Shown: positions 33,753-41,970 of the stretch, piece by piece | Position numbering within the stretch: the stretch's first letter is position 1 | How the letters are laid out: the number at the start of each line of letters is the position of its first letter | Translations under genes and position numbers: made by a program | The notes under the pieces: generated by a model | The model's database searches: none | Told to the model about the DNA's origin: nothing | Seen by the model: the letters and a program-made list of their open reading frames with translations, nothing else | Origin: Clostridiales bacterium | Lineage (GTDB): Bacteria > Bacillota > Clostridia > Christensenellales > Borkfalkiaceae | Reading direction: 5' to 3' | Assembly (NCBI GenBank): GCA_015055945.1 | Contig: SVHH01000001.1 | Span: forward strand, 248,001 to 312,000 | DNA: 64,000 bases

Positions 33753-34784
33753 ATGAAAAAACGCTTTTTTAAATTTTTGTCGCTAATTCTTGCAGTTTCG
33801 ATAAGCCTTTTTACCGTAGGCTGCACGGAAGACAACACACTTTATTTTAATAATGACTTCCTTGGTGGCGGCTCTGTTTCTGACGCGCCTATGGATTATA
33901 CCGAAACACTTATTTACGACGTAACCTATACACCCTCTTTTGGAAAGGTTGAAAAGGCAGACGCACTTATTCAAAAAGCAGTCAATTATAACTTTACTGG
34001 TACGTACGAAATGAATTTTTCTTCAGGGCTTACACCCCCAGAAGAATACGCGCTTGAAATTGACGGAGAATCTCAAGTTTATTGCTTGACTTCAACTCTT
34101 ACCTTGAACGCGTGGTACGACTTAGAAGGAACTTTTGATGAAGGATATACCGAAGTTGACGGCGGAAAACAATACGTAGACACTATTAAATCTAAAGTTT
34201 ACTTCTTGCCCAAAGGTCATTCTTTTGCACCTATCGTTTCAACGGTCGAACAAGATTACTCTTTACTCTTCGCAGCAAACTCTAAATTCGAAGTTGCAAA
34301 AATCAAAACGACAAGCAAAACGGTTTATAAAAATAATTCTTACACGACCACTATAAACTACGCTGATGGCAGTCAAAAAATTTCCACTTGTGAGTACGAG
34401 TTCAAAACTGCAATTGATAATGCTCAATTCTTGTTCGCGCTTAGAAACTTAACGGTAAATTCAGGTACAATTAATATTGCAAACCTTCCCGTTATAACCC
34501 CCGCTTACAATAGCCCGCAAACTTTAACCGTTACAAACAACACCGAAAACACTACTTCTTGGACTATTGACGGCGTACAAACAAATTACGTAGTAAAAAA
34601 TCTTCAAGTTTATAGACAAGACGCTTACAACAGAGGCTTATCGCAATACTTATTAGTAACCAAAACTAGTAACGACACTCCTCAATTAAAATCACAAGTT
34701 CTTCAATACGTTTATCCGCTTTTAACTTACGGAACAAACAACCAAATGGGCGCGCTCGTTTATAAATTAGTAAGCGTTAAATAA
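33753..34784 (+). CDS. lipoprotein of unknown function
   Basis: I do not recognise this protein of 343 residues. It has a clear lipoprotein signal peptide with lipobox LFTVGC and a beta-rich, Thr/Asn/Tyr-rich body without known motifs. Two in-frame ATGs (33747, 33753) are possible; GGGAG is better spaced for the second. It is single, with its own promoter and terminator, and faces another lipoprotein gene convergently. Confidence 0.75.
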   Translation: MKKRFFKFLSLILAVSISLFTVGCTEDNTLYFNNDFLGGGSVSDAPMDYTETLIYDVTYTPSFGKVEKADALIQKAVNYNFTGTYEMNFSSGLTPPEEYALEIDGESQVYCLTSTLTLNAWYDLEGTFDEGYTEVDGGKQYVDTIKSKVYFLPKGHSFAPIVSTVEQDYSLLFAANSKFEVAKIKTTSKTVYKNNSYTTTINYADGSQKISTCEYEFKTAIDNAQFLFALRNLTVNSGTINIANLPVITPAYNSPQTLTVTNNTENTTSWTIDGVQTNYVVKNLQVYRQDAYNRGLSQYLLVTKTSNDTPQLKSQVLQYVYPLLTYGTNNQMGALVYKLVSVK

Positions 34785-34800
34785 TTTTACAATGATAACA

Positions 34801-34829
34801 AAAAACGACCTTTTAGCAAGGTCGTTTTT
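34801..34829. terminator. shared bidirectional terminator
   Basis: AAAAACGACCTT and AAGGTCGTTTTT form a perfect 12-bp stem between the convergent genes ending at 34784 and 34848. Confidence 0.9.
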
Positions 34830-34847
34830 CTTTTATTTAATTTACAT

Positions 34848-35837
34848 TTAAGCAAGTTTAGTTTCGCCAAAAACCTTTTCAGTATTAACTCCGCTTGCAT
34901 TTTTAACGGTGTATTCAACTTCGTTATTAGATAAATCAAATGCGTTTCTACCGATTGTTGAAACTTCAACTTTAGAAAGGTCGATAGTGTTTTTTGCGGG
35001 AGTGCCTGCTCCTACAAAGTTTAAGAGCGTGCAGCCTAAGAACGCATTTTCTTCAACCTTAATATTAGAACAACCGTTATCAAAAACAAAGTTCTTAATA
35101 TAGCAACCAGCAAAAGCACTAGCATAAATGGTCTTAACGCTTGCGGGAATTTTAATGGTTTCAATTCCACCAACGCCGCCAAACGCATTTTCACCAATAC
35201 CAACGATGTTACCTTTAAGTTCAATATTAGTAAACGCGGTTACGCCGTTAAAAGCATACATAGGAATATTATATTCTTCTTGCTTTGCGTTATTGATTAT
35301 TACAGTCTTTAAGGTCAAAGGAATATAAACGGTTGTGGTTGACGCGCCGTAATTTACGGTAACTTGTGAACCGCCGTCATATTCATCCGCACCAAAGATA
35401 TGCGCAATAGTTCTTTCAGAATCGCTAACGGTTACTGACTCAGAAGAATTGTGCTTATAGTTAGCGTTAAATTCCGCACCAACGAAAGGAAGTTCAATCT
35501 TTTCAAGGTTTACCATTTTAGCAAAAGCACCCGCACCGATTTCAACGGTATTTGAAGGAACTTTAATGCTCTTTAATGAAGTGTTACCAGCAAATGCGTT
35601 AGCCTTAATCTTAATTTCAGTAACGCCTTCGGGAAGTTTGATTGCGCCAAGGTCAAGCGTGTCAACGCCGTCTTCAGCGTAATATTTTCTAACTTCGTAA
35701 ATTCCCTTTTCAGTAACAGCCCCGTCTACGCCTTTCTTGCCACTGCCGCTAGTTACAGTACCATCACACGCAACCATAGTCAACGCGGTTGCAATGGCTA
35801 GAACGGAAATTAACAATAATTTAAGAAATTTTTTCAT
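34848..35837 (-). CDS. BspA-like leucine-rich repeat lipoprotein
   Basis: A 329-residue surface lipoprotein with lipobox LTMVAC and several LRR_5 repeats of the BspA type, recognised by recurring phrases such as IKANAFAGNTSLKSIKVPS, IGAGAFAKMVNLEKIELP, IGENAFGGVGGIETIKIP and IYASAFAGCYIKNFVF. Such proteins in gut bacteria bind host or bacterial surfaces. Between about 120 and 180 a non-repeat insertion interrupts the array. Strong promoter upstream; ligand unknown. Confidence 0.85.
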   Translation of the reverse strand: MKKFLKLLLISVLAIATALTMVACDGTVTSGSGKKGVDGAVTEKGIYEVRKYYAEDGVDTLDLGAIKLPEGVTEIKIKANAFAGNTSLKSIKVPSNTVEIGAGAFAKMVNLEKIELPFVGAEFNANYKHNSSESVTVSDSERTIAHIFGADEYDGGSQVTVNYGASTTTVYIPLTLKTVIINNAKQEEYNIPMYAFNGVTAFTNIELKGNIVGIGENAFGGVGGIETIKIPASVKTIYASAFAGCYIKNFVFDNGCSNIKVEENAFLGCTLLNFVGAGTPAKNTIDLSKVEVSTIGRNAFDLSNNEVEYTVKNASGVNTEKVFGETKLA

Positions 35838-35873
35838 ACATACCTCGTATTTAATGTACTCGTATACCTAATT

Positions 35874-35902
35874 AGTTTATCATTTTCGTTTGCTTTTGTC
35901 AA
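35874..35902 (-). promoter_or_regulatory. promoter of the LRR lipoprotein gene
   Basis: TTGACA (35897-35902), 17 bp, TAAACT (35874-35879) on the minus strand. Confidence 0.7.
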
Positions 35903-35986
35903 TAGATAACATTTATTTAATTGATATTTACTAGACTTTTTAAACAAATTTTTTATTTAAAGTTTAAGTTTTGCCCTATAAAATAA

Positions 35987-36020
35987 AATTACGCTGTCAA
36001 AATTATTTGCAGCGTAATTT
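35987..36020 (-). terminator. terminator of the M1 peptidase gene
   Basis: AAATTACGCTG and CAGCGTAATTT pair around a 12-base loop; on the minus strand TATTTTATAG-like T-rich sequence follows. Confidence 0.75.
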
Positions 36021-36028
36021 GTTAGTTG

Positions 36029-37486
36029 CTATATTATAACCTTACCATCAAAAAAACTTTGGAAAAATCCGTTTGTGTCCGCCCCGCTCTTTTCAAAAAC
36101 CCCAACTAAATCGTACGGCGTAGCGCAGTCAAACTTATACTTCTCATAGTAATCTTTTAGACTCTTAAAAAATCTTTTATCACCTATGGTCGTCCTTAAA
36201 TAATCATACATAATACACGGCTTTACGTAAGCGAGATTTACGTATTCGTATTCGCTCTTAAAATCTTTTAACGAGCGCAACATCCTAGTATCTACCGATC
36301 CAAAAACCTTGTCAGAAACCGTGCAAAATATCCTATAAGTATCTTCTGCACTTTTTATAAGTTCCGCGCGTGAAAGCGAATATTCGGGGTGATTTTCATA
36401 AAATAAAACCACTGAATACTCGGTTAAACCTTCATCTAAAAAACCGTATTCAATCTCATTATTGCTAACCGCCGTTTGCCACCATTGATGCGCAGTCTCG
36501 TGCACGATAACTTCACCAAAGGACTCTGCGGAAAGGTCATCGCTAATCATTGTTAGTGCGCTAAATTCCATACCGCCTTGCACGAATTCCGTCTCGACAA
36601 AAGTATACTGTGAATATGCGTATTCGCCAAAAGTTTTTGAAAAATACGATATGCATTTTTCGGCGTATTCCATTGACGAATTTGGATTTTCATCATCGTA
36701 GTAATAATAGTAGATATCTACACCCGATTTGTTAGATTTTAACACGGAAAATTTATCGGATAAAACAAAGCAAAAAGACAGCGCGTTTTCAATTTCATAA
36801 ACGCTTGTGACGGTGCTGCCGTTTTCTGTATTAGATAGGTTTTTTCCGCTTGCAGCAACCACGTATTTTTTATCCGCGGTAAGCGTTACCCTATAGTCTG
36901 AGTGGTCGCTGTAAAAAGGGTCGCCCGTAGAATAATAAACGCACTCGTAAAAGCCGTTTTCATCACGCGCGCAAAGTATAGGATAAAAGTTCGCAAGGTT
37001 TATAGTGTGCTCGTTTATTCCCGTGCGCGAAACTACTTTTGCAATCGATAGCGTATAGTCGATTTTGACGCTAATTCTTTCATCGGGGAAAATTTCTTTG
37101 CCTAATTCCACTTGTAAAATATTTAAATCTTGACCGCAAACTTCAAAATTAAGTTTTTCGCCACCGCAAGTTACGTTATTTATTTTCATATCTCCGTAAC
37201 TAAAGCCGTTCGGGTAAGACTGCGCAACGTGCTGCGCGCTTACAGGGCTAAATTTAGCATCCTTTCTATACGCGTTGCCGTAAAGATTAAACTTTAAGAC
37301 CGAAATCGCCGTTTCTGTATCGTTATAATAGTTAACCGTTTGCTCTCCGCTTAAAATGTTATCGGTAAGCGTAACGTTTATATCGTAGGTTGTGCGCGAT
37401 ACTTCTTCTCTCTTACACCCTACAAAAACAAACGAACAAGTTATAAAAATTACCGATAAAATTAAAGCCGCTGTCCTTTTAAACAT
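36029..37486 (-). CDS. M1-family (gluzincin) metallopeptidase lipoprotein
   Basis: Probable surface aminopeptidase. The 485-residue protein has a lipobox-type signal (CSFVFVGC), an N-terminal beta-rich domain like that of M1 enzymes, and the zinc site HETAHQWW followed by FLDEGLTEY, whose Glu is the third ligand. GGMEFSAL before the zinc site resembles the GAMEN exopeptidase loop of M1 enzymes. It lacks the long C-terminal helical domain of classical aminopeptidase N. Peptide uptake in an amino-acid-fermenting anaerobe is a fitting role. Confidence 0.85.
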   Translation of the reverse strand: MFKRTAALILSVIFITCSFVFVGCKREEVSRTTYDINVTLTDNILSGEQTVNYYNDTETAISVLKFNLYGNAYRKDAKFSPVSAQHVAQSYPNGFSYGDMKINNVTCGGEKLNFEVCGQDLNILQVELGKEIFPDERISVKIDYTLSIAKVVSRTGINEHTINLANFYPILCARDENGFYECVYYSTGDPFYSDHSDYRVTLTADKKYVVAASGKNLSNTENGSTVTSVYEIENALSFCFVLSDKFSVLKSNKSGVDIYYYYYDDENPNSSMEYAEKCISYFSKTFGEYAYSQYTFVETEFVQGGMEFSALTMISDDLSAESFGEVIVHETAHQWWQTAVSNNEIEYGFLDEGLTEYSVVLFYENHPEYSLSRAELIKSAEDTYRIFCTVSDKVFGSVDTRMLRSLKDFKSEYEYVNLAYVKPCIMYDYLRTTIGDKRFFKSLKDYYEKYKFDCATPYDLVGVFEKSGADTNGFFQSFFDGKVII

Positions 37487-37490
37487 AAAA

Positions 37491-37531
37491 AAACTCCAAA
37501 TACGATATTTACAATATCTTATTCGGAGTTT
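37491..37531 (-). terminator. terminator of the M23 peptidase gene
   Basis: AAACTCC and GGAGTTT enclose a second stem GATATT/AATATC; on the minus strand the arm is followed by TTTTTTTA. Confidence 0.75.
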
Positions 37532-37544
37532 GTCTATTTAATGC

Positions 37545-38183
37545 TTATTTTTCATTGAAAGAAAGATATTTTGCGGGATCAATTATCTCGCCTTCTTCCA
37601 TAACTTCAAAATGAAGATGCGCGCCATCCTTGTATTCTTGGCGGTTAGTTACTGAAACTTCACCTATTTTATCGCCTTGGCTTACCGTTTGCCCTACGAA
37701 AACTTGTTCGCCGTCAACAAGTGAATTGTATACGGTTTTAAGTCCGTTGCCGTGGTCAATGGTGATAGTTACACCTTGCAAAAAAGTGCTTTCAACGCTC
37801 TCAATAACGCCGTCGTAAACAGCCAAAACGTCAGTTCCTTCTTCGGCGAAGAAGTCAATTGCCTTGTGAGAAGAAAATCTTCCTAAAGTGCTGCACCAAA
37901 CCATACTTTCACTGTAATCTGCTATTGAAACGGGTGTTTCAACTGGCATAATAAAGGTTACGGTTGTTTGCACTGGCTCGCTTACGTCAGGCTCTTGATT
38001 TGCGCCTGTGTCCGTGTCTGGTGCGGGCGTTTCAATGGTCGGCGTGTTTTGCAACTGTTTGTTTTTGTTTTGTTCAACCAACATTAGCGTTACTGAAAGT
38101 CCAACAGCAAGAATACAAGTTGCCAAGACTAAATACAACGCATTTCTTTTCATAAATGTTAAAACTCTGCTTGTCTTTTTCAT
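37545..38183 (-). CDS. M23-family peptidase, SpoIIQ-like
   Basis: Membrane-anchored LytM-domain protein of 212 residues. One transmembrane segment (residues 15-35), a Pro/Thr/Asp-rich linker, then an M23 domain with zinc ligands in SHKAIDFFAEEGTDVLAVYDG and DGAHLHFEVMEEG. Architecture and size match SpoIIQ of sporulating clostridia, which retains catalytic residues, but a vegetative wall peptidase is equally possible. It follows a small secreted protein gene at 38249. Confidence 0.8.
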   Translation of the reverse strand: MKKTSRVLTFMKRNALYLVLATCILAVGLSVTLMLVEQNKNKQLQNTPTIETPAPDTDTGANQEPDVSEPVQTTVTFIMPVETPVSIADYSESMVWCSTLGRFSSHKAIDFFAEEGTDVLAVYDGVIESVESTFLQGVTITIDHGNGLKTVYNSLVDGEQVFVGQTVSQGDKIGEVSVTNRQEYKDGAHLHFEVMEEGEIIDPAKYLSFNEK

Positions 38184-38248
38184 AAATATACTCCTTATTT
38201 AATTTGCTTTGATTATTACCTGTTATTTTGTTTTTATACACATAAAAA

Positions 38249-38662
38249 TTAAAAACTTCCGTAAATTAATGGCGCACCCACGGTAACGGTTGTTCCGACA
38301 AAAATTTGTAAATTTATCGTTTTGCCTTTTAGGTTTACGCGCTCTTTTATCTTTGGTGAGTACGCGTAATATGAAACGCCTTCATCTATGCTTTCCGTAA
38401 AAATAACTTTAGCATCAAAATCATCTAAAAACGATTTTAAGTCAAACTCATTTAGGTCGGTTTTGAAAGATTGTCCATACACTCCGCTATAATATGGGTA
38501 ATCTTTAACGTCAATAGTTTGAATTTGCGATAAAGAGCCGCCCTTTCCTAGATAAACTTCCACTCTTTTAGTGTACCCGCTAAAAATTGAAGTGTTTAAG
38601 GATATATTAGATAAAAGTAGCATCACTGCGCATATACATAATATAAAAAGTCTTTTAAACAT
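38249..38662 (-). CDS. small secreted or membrane-anchored protein of unknown function
   Basis: I do not recognise this 137-residue product. It starts with a hydrophobic signal (MFKRLFILCICAVMLLLSNI) and continues with a mixed domain ending LKGKTINLQIFVGTTVTVGAPLIYGSF. A weak resemblance to the YwmB family, genes of which lie near sporulation loci in Bacillus, is only a guess. GGAGAG is 8 bases before the ATG at 38662; a start at 38686 adds no conserved sequence. Same strand as the M23 gene, 65 bases upstream of it. Confidence 0.65.
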   Translation of the reverse strand: MFKRLFILCICAVMLLLSNISLNTSIFSGYTKRVEVYLGKGGSLSQIQTIDVKDYPYYSGVYGQSFKTDLNEFDLKSFLDDFDAKVIFTESIDEGVSYYAYSPKIKERVNLKGKTINLQIFVGTTVTVGAPLIYGSF

Positions 38663-38831
38663 AAAAAACTCTCCGTTTTTAGTCACAGAGAGTATTGACA
38701 GTTTTACTTATCAATATACGAATTTTAGGTAATTTTTGGATAAAAATGTTAAGCAAATATGTAAATCATAAAATTTTAACAAAAAACACTCAAAAAAAGC
38801 ATATTTTTCGACATTTTTTTAAAAAAACCCC

Positions 38832-38859
38832 TTGAAAAATATTTTATTTGTGCTATAAT
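38832..38859 (+). promoter_or_regulatory. promoter of hup
   Basis: TTGAAA (38832-38837), 16 bp, TATAAT (38854-38859). An in-frame ATG at 38848 lies within the promoter and is not the translation start. Confidence 0.75.
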
Positions 38860-38886
38860 AAACCTATAAAAACTCGGAGGTTTTTT

Positions 38887-39159
38887 ATGAACAAAAATGA
38901 ATTGATAAGGGCTATGGCAAACAACGCAAAAATTACTTTGAAGGATGCAGGTATTGCACTTGACAGTTTTATTGATGCAATCACTGCTGGCTTGAACGCT
39001 GGCGAAAAGATCCAAATTTCTGGTTTCGGTACTTTTGAATTGAAAGAAAAACCCGAAAGAGATGGCTTCAACCCCAAGACTGGCGAACAAATAAGAATTA
39101 GCGCAACTAAAATACCCGCTTTCAAGTTTGGTAAAGCATACAAAGATTCTTTCAACTAA
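38887..39159 (+). CDS. hup: DNA-binding protein HU
   Basis: HU is the small dimeric nucleoid protein that bends DNA. The 90-residue product MNKNELIRAMANNAKITLKD has the DNA-wrapping arm FGTFELKEKPERDGFNPKTGE. GGAGG lies before the ATG at 38887. Arg-Asn-Pro of classical HU arms is replaced by GFNPKTG, common in Bacillota. Single gene with promoter and terminator. Confidence 0.95.
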   Translation: MNKNELIRAMANNAKITLKDAGIALDSFIDAITAGLNAGEKIQISGFGTFELKEKPERDGFNPKTGEQIRISATKIPAFKFGKAYKDSFN

Positions 39160-39172
39160 ACCGTTAATTTGC

Positions 39173-39200
39173 CCAGCCTGTTCTTTTTGAACAGGCTGTT
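39173..39200 (+). terminator. terminator of hup
   Basis: AGCCTGTTC and GAACAGGCT form a perfect stem followed by GTTTGTTTATTTTTT. Confidence 0.85.
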
Positions 39201-39229
39201 TGTTTATTTTTTGTTTTAAGGATAATTTT

Positions 39230-40003
39230 ATGAACGTTACTTTAATTACTGGCGCAACTGGCGGCTTAGGCAAAGCCTTTTCTAGGCTATACGCTGAAAA
39301 AAGACATAACCTTCTCTTAGTTGGTACTTCAGAAGATAAACTTTTAAGACTTAAAACCGACTTAATTAAAGACTACGCCGTACGCGTTGATTACGTTGTC
39401 GCTGACCTTTCTAAAAAAACTCATTGTATAAAAGTTTATGAATATACAAAGGAAAAAGAGTATTTTGTCGACACGCTTATTAACAATGCAGGCTTTGGTG
39501 ATAGAACGGACTTTAAAGATATGGATATCGACCTTCAAATGAAGATGGTTGCCGTAAACTGCACTGCCCTTTTGTATTTTACGCGCGTATTTTTAACCGA
39601 TATGTTAAAAAAAGACCAAGGTCATATCATAAACGTTGCATCAATTGCTGGTTTTGTACCCGGTCCGTATATGTGTACTTATCACGCGACAAAATCTTTC
39701 GTGCTAAATTTAGGCGAATCTATCGCGCATGAAATTAGAAAAACTAACGTAAAACTTCTTACCCTTTGCCCCGGCCCGTTTATTTCTGGGTTTGTAAGTA
39801 AAGCGGGTAACGACTATACTTTCCAAAAAATTAAACCCGTTACGGCTGAAAAGATTGCATCTTTTGCTTATAAAAAGTCAATCAAAGGCAAACGCCTAGC
39901 CGTCTACGGCTTAAACAATAAACTAACGGTATTTGCGCCCAGATTTTTCTCAAGAAAATTTGTAACTGCAGTAAGTGCCAAAACCCTAAAAAAAGGCGAC
40001 TAG
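39230..40003 (+). CDS. short-chain dehydrogenase/reductase
   Basis: NAD(P)-dependent oxidoreductase of the classical SDR family, 257 residues. Signatures: cofactor loop TGATGGLG, NNAGFG, catalytic Ser in NVASIAGFV, and YHATKS containing the Tyr and Lys. AAGGAT precedes the ATG at 39230; the frame back to 39200 lacks a site. The C-terminal region is basic and resembles the DltE/YqjQ-like group. Substrate not identifiable. Confidence 0.88.
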   Translation: MNVTLITGATGGLGKAFSRLYAEKRHNLLLVGTSEDKLLRLKTDLIKDYAVRVDYVVADLSKKTHCIKVYEYTKEKEYFVDTLINNAGFGDRTDFKDMDIDLQMKMVAVNCTALLYFTRVFLTDMLKKDQGHIINVASIAGFVPGPYMCTYHATKSFVLNLGESIAHEIRKTNVKLLTLCPGPFISGFVSKAGNDYTFQKIKPVTAEKIASFAYKKSIKGKRLAVYGLNNKLTVFAPRFFSRKFVTAVSAKTLKKGD

Positions 40004-40006
40004 TAA

Positions 40007-40042
40007 AAAACCCCGTTTTGGAAAATCCAAAACGGGATTTTT
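40007..40042 (+). terminator. terminator of the SDR gene
   Basis: CCCGTTTTGG and CCAAAACGGG pair perfectly, followed by ATTTTTT. The same 23-base core recurs at 40234-40256. Confidence 0.88.
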
Positions 40043-40045
40043 TAA

Positions 40046-40096
40046 TTAAAAAGATTTTAACCGTTTAGAACCAAGTTAGGCAAGACTTTACATGCT
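40046..40096 (+). repeat. partial 5-prime module of the structured repeat
   Basis: Positions 40046-40084 are a perfect 39-base match to 40270-40308, the start of copy D. After CAAG the sequence diverges and copy C begins, so this is a truncated element left by a tandem duplication. Confidence 0.85.
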
Positions 40097-40098
40097 GC

Positions 40099-40226
40099 TT
40101 TTTAAGGCATAGTTGCAAGCAAGACAAGGCTCGCTCATAAAAACAGACGAGATTGACCGTCTGGTCATCGAGATTGTTTTTATAGAGCAGTAAACGCAGT
40201 ATTGCGAAGTAAATATGCCTAGAAAA
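40099..40226 (+). repeat. structured intergenic repeat, copy C
   Basis: Outer arms GGCATA and TATGCC pair, extended by T and A runs. Inner arms ATAAAAACA and TGTTTTTAT pair perfectly; apical hairpin TGACC-GTCT-GGTCA. Conserved blocks GACAAGGCTCGC and GCAGTAAACGCAG. It lies between terminators in the gap after the SDR gene. Confidence 0.87.
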
Positions 40227-40230
40227 AGAA

Positions 40231-40263
40231 AAACCGTTTTGGAAAATCCAAAACGGTTTTAAT
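40231..40263. terminator. second terminator hairpin in the repeat cluster
   Basis: AACCGTTTTGG and CCAAAACGGTT with a following TTTTAATTTTT; duplicate of the SDR terminator core. Confidence 0.8.
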
Positions 40264-40278
40264 TTTTCGTTAAAAAGA

Positions 40279-40395
40279 TTTTAACCGTTTAGAACCAAGT
40301 TAGGCAAGGCTCGTGAAGTGTTTTGGGTGAGATTAACCTTTTTGGTTATCGAAGTAAAAACACGAAACAGTAACGTAGCATAACGACGGTTATAA
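40279..40395 (+). repeat. structured intergenic repeat, copy D
   Basis: Outer arms AACCGT (40283-40288) and ACGGTT (40386-40391). Inner arms GTGTTTT and AAAACAC. Apical hairpin TAACC-TTTTT-GGTTA, in which both G-C pairs adjoining the loop of other copies are kept in complementary form while G-C is replaced by A-T at one level. Conserved GGCAAGGCTCG and CAGTAACG blocks. Confidence 0.85.
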
Positions 40396-40403
40396 ACGAG
40401 CAT

Positions 40404-40436
40404 AAAAAAAGCAGTGCAAAATGCACTGCTTTTTTA
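40404..40436. terminator. third terminator hairpin in the repeat cluster
   Basis: AAAAAAGCAGTGCA and TGCACTGCTTTTTT form a perfect stem with a short A-rich loop. Confidence 0.82.
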
Positions 40437-40458
40437 TATGCGTGTTAAAATGGTTAAA

Positions 40459-40574
40459 CGGTTTAGATGCAAGCAGTTCAAGGCTCGCTTGCAAAAATGG
40501 ATGAAATAGACCGTCTGGTCATTGAAGTCATTTTTGCAAAGCAGTAAACGATGAAATGCGACGCATATAAGCCG
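40459..40574 (+). repeat. structured intergenic repeat, copy E
   Basis: Outer arms CGGTTTA and TAAGCCG pair with one G-T. Inner arms TTGCAAAAATG and CATTTTTGCAA are perfect 11-bp complements. Apical GACC-GTCT-GGTC. The 5-prime block reads GCAAGCAGTTCAAGGCTCGC, as in copy F. Closest copy to the tuf terminator. Confidence 0.87.
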
Positions 40575-40582
40575 AATAAAAA

Positions 40583-40622
40583 TAAAAAAAAGTATAGGAA
40601 CAACGTCCTATACTTTTTTTTA
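40583..40622 (-). terminator. terminator of tuf
   Basis: AAAAGTATAGGA and TCCTATACTTTT are complementary, with T runs on both strands; it follows the tuf stop codon at 40639. Confidence 0.88.
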
Positions 40623-40638
40623 TTTTTAAGGTTTAACC

Positions 40639-41859
40639 TTATTTAACAATCTTAGCAACAACGCCTGAACCTACGGTTCTGCCACCTTCACGGATAGCGA
40701 ATCTCAAACCTTCTTCCATAGCGATAGGAGTGATGAGTTCAACGTCCATTTCAACGTTGTCACCAGGCATAACCATTTCTACGCCTTCGGGAAGTTTGAT
40801 TGAACCAGTAACGTCGGTAGTTCTGAAGTAGAATTGAGGACGATAGTTGTTGAAGAACGGAGTATGTCTACCACCTTCATCTTTAGAAAGTACGTAAACT
40901 TGACCCTTGAATGCGGTGTGGGGTTTTACTGAACCGGGTTTAGCAATAACTTGACCACGTTCGATATCTTTCTTATCGATACCACGGAGAAGAGCACCAA
41001 CGTTGTCACCAGCTTGTGCTTCGTCAAGAAGTTTACGGAACATTTCAAGACCGGTAATAACGGTGTTTCTGCTTTCTTCAGAAAGACCTACGATTTCAGC
41101 GGGATCGTTAACGTGTGCAACACCACGTTCTACACGGCCGGTAGCAACAGTACCACGACCAGAAATGGTGAATACGTCTTCTACAGGGAGAAGGAAGGGT
41201 TTAGCTTCGTCACGTTCAGGAGTAGGAATATAGGTGTCTACTGCATCCATAAGTTCGAAAATAGGTTTGCAATCTGCAGAAGCCTTAATTTCATCAGCAG
41301 AGTGGTCGCCTTGAGCATATTCGAGAGCCTTAAGAGCAGAACCCTTGATGATGGGAGTATCGTCGCCAGGGAAACCATATTCAGAAAGAAGTTCTCTGAT
41401 TTCCATTTCAACGAGTTCCAAAAGTTCGGGGTCATCGAGTTGGTCGCATTTGTTCATGAATACGATGATGTAAGGAACACCTACTTGACGAGCAAGAAGA
41501 ATGTGTTCTCTGGTTTGGGGCATGGGACCATCGGTAGCAGCAACTACGAGGATTGCGCCGTCCATTTGAGCAGCACCGGTAATCATGTTCTTAACGTAGT
41601 CAGCGTGTCCGGGGCAGTCAACGTGTGCATAGTGACGGTTTTCGGTTTGGTATTCAACGTGTGAAGTGTTAATCGTGATACCACGTGCCTTTTCTTCCGG
41701 TGCCTTATCGATTTCGTCATATCTCATCTTTTGAGCGTTACCCAAAGAAGATAAAGTCATAGTGATAGCCGCGGTAAGAGTAGTTTTACCGTGGTCAACG
41801 TGACCGATAGTACCGATGTTAATGTGCGGTTTGCTTCTGTCAAATTTAGCTTTTGCCAT
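40639..41859 (-). CDS. tuf: elongation factor Tu
   Basis: GTPase delivering aminoacyl-tRNA to the ribosome. The 406-residue product shows G1 [34 protein letters not shown] and GSALKAL, then beta-barrel domains 2 and 3. It is slightly longer than most (about 395-400), with a small insert near residue 185-200. GGAGG precedes ATGGCAAAAGC at 41859; the five extra N-terminal residues of the longer frame are not conserved. Last gene of the str cluster, with its own promoter. Confidence 0.98.
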   Translation of the reverse strand: MAKAKFDRSKPHINIGTIGHVDHGKTTLTAAITMTLSSLGNAQKMRYDEIDKAPEEKARGITINTSHVEYQTENRHYAHVDCPGHADYVKNMITGAAQMDGAILVVAATDGPMPQTREHILLARQVGVPYIIVFMNKCDQLDDPELLELVEMEIRELLSEYGFPGDDTPIIKGSALKALEYAQGDHSADEIKASADCKPIFELMDAVDTYIPTPERDEAKPFLLPVEDVFTISGRGTVATGRVERGVAHVNDPAEIVGLSEESRNTVITGLEMFRKLLDEAQAGDNVGALLRGIDKKDIERGQVIAKPGSVKPHTAFKGQVYVLSKDEGGRHTPFFNNYRPQFYFRTTDVTGSIKLPEGVEMVMPGDNVEMDVELITPIAMEEGLRFAIREGGRTVGSGVVAKIVK

Positions 41860-41934
41860 TATTGTTTCCTCCAATAATTCTTAAATAAATTATAATTTTT
41901 TTTATTTTTGTTTTTTATTTTAATACGTAATCTT

Positions 41935-41963
41935 ATTTTACAATAATTTCTATTAATTGTCAA
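41935..41963 (-). promoter_or_regulatory. separate promoter of tuf
   Basis: TTGACA (41958-41963), 17 bp, TAAAAT (41935-41940) on the minus strand between fusA and tuf. Confidence 0.75.
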
Positions 41964-41970
41964 CAGTTAA

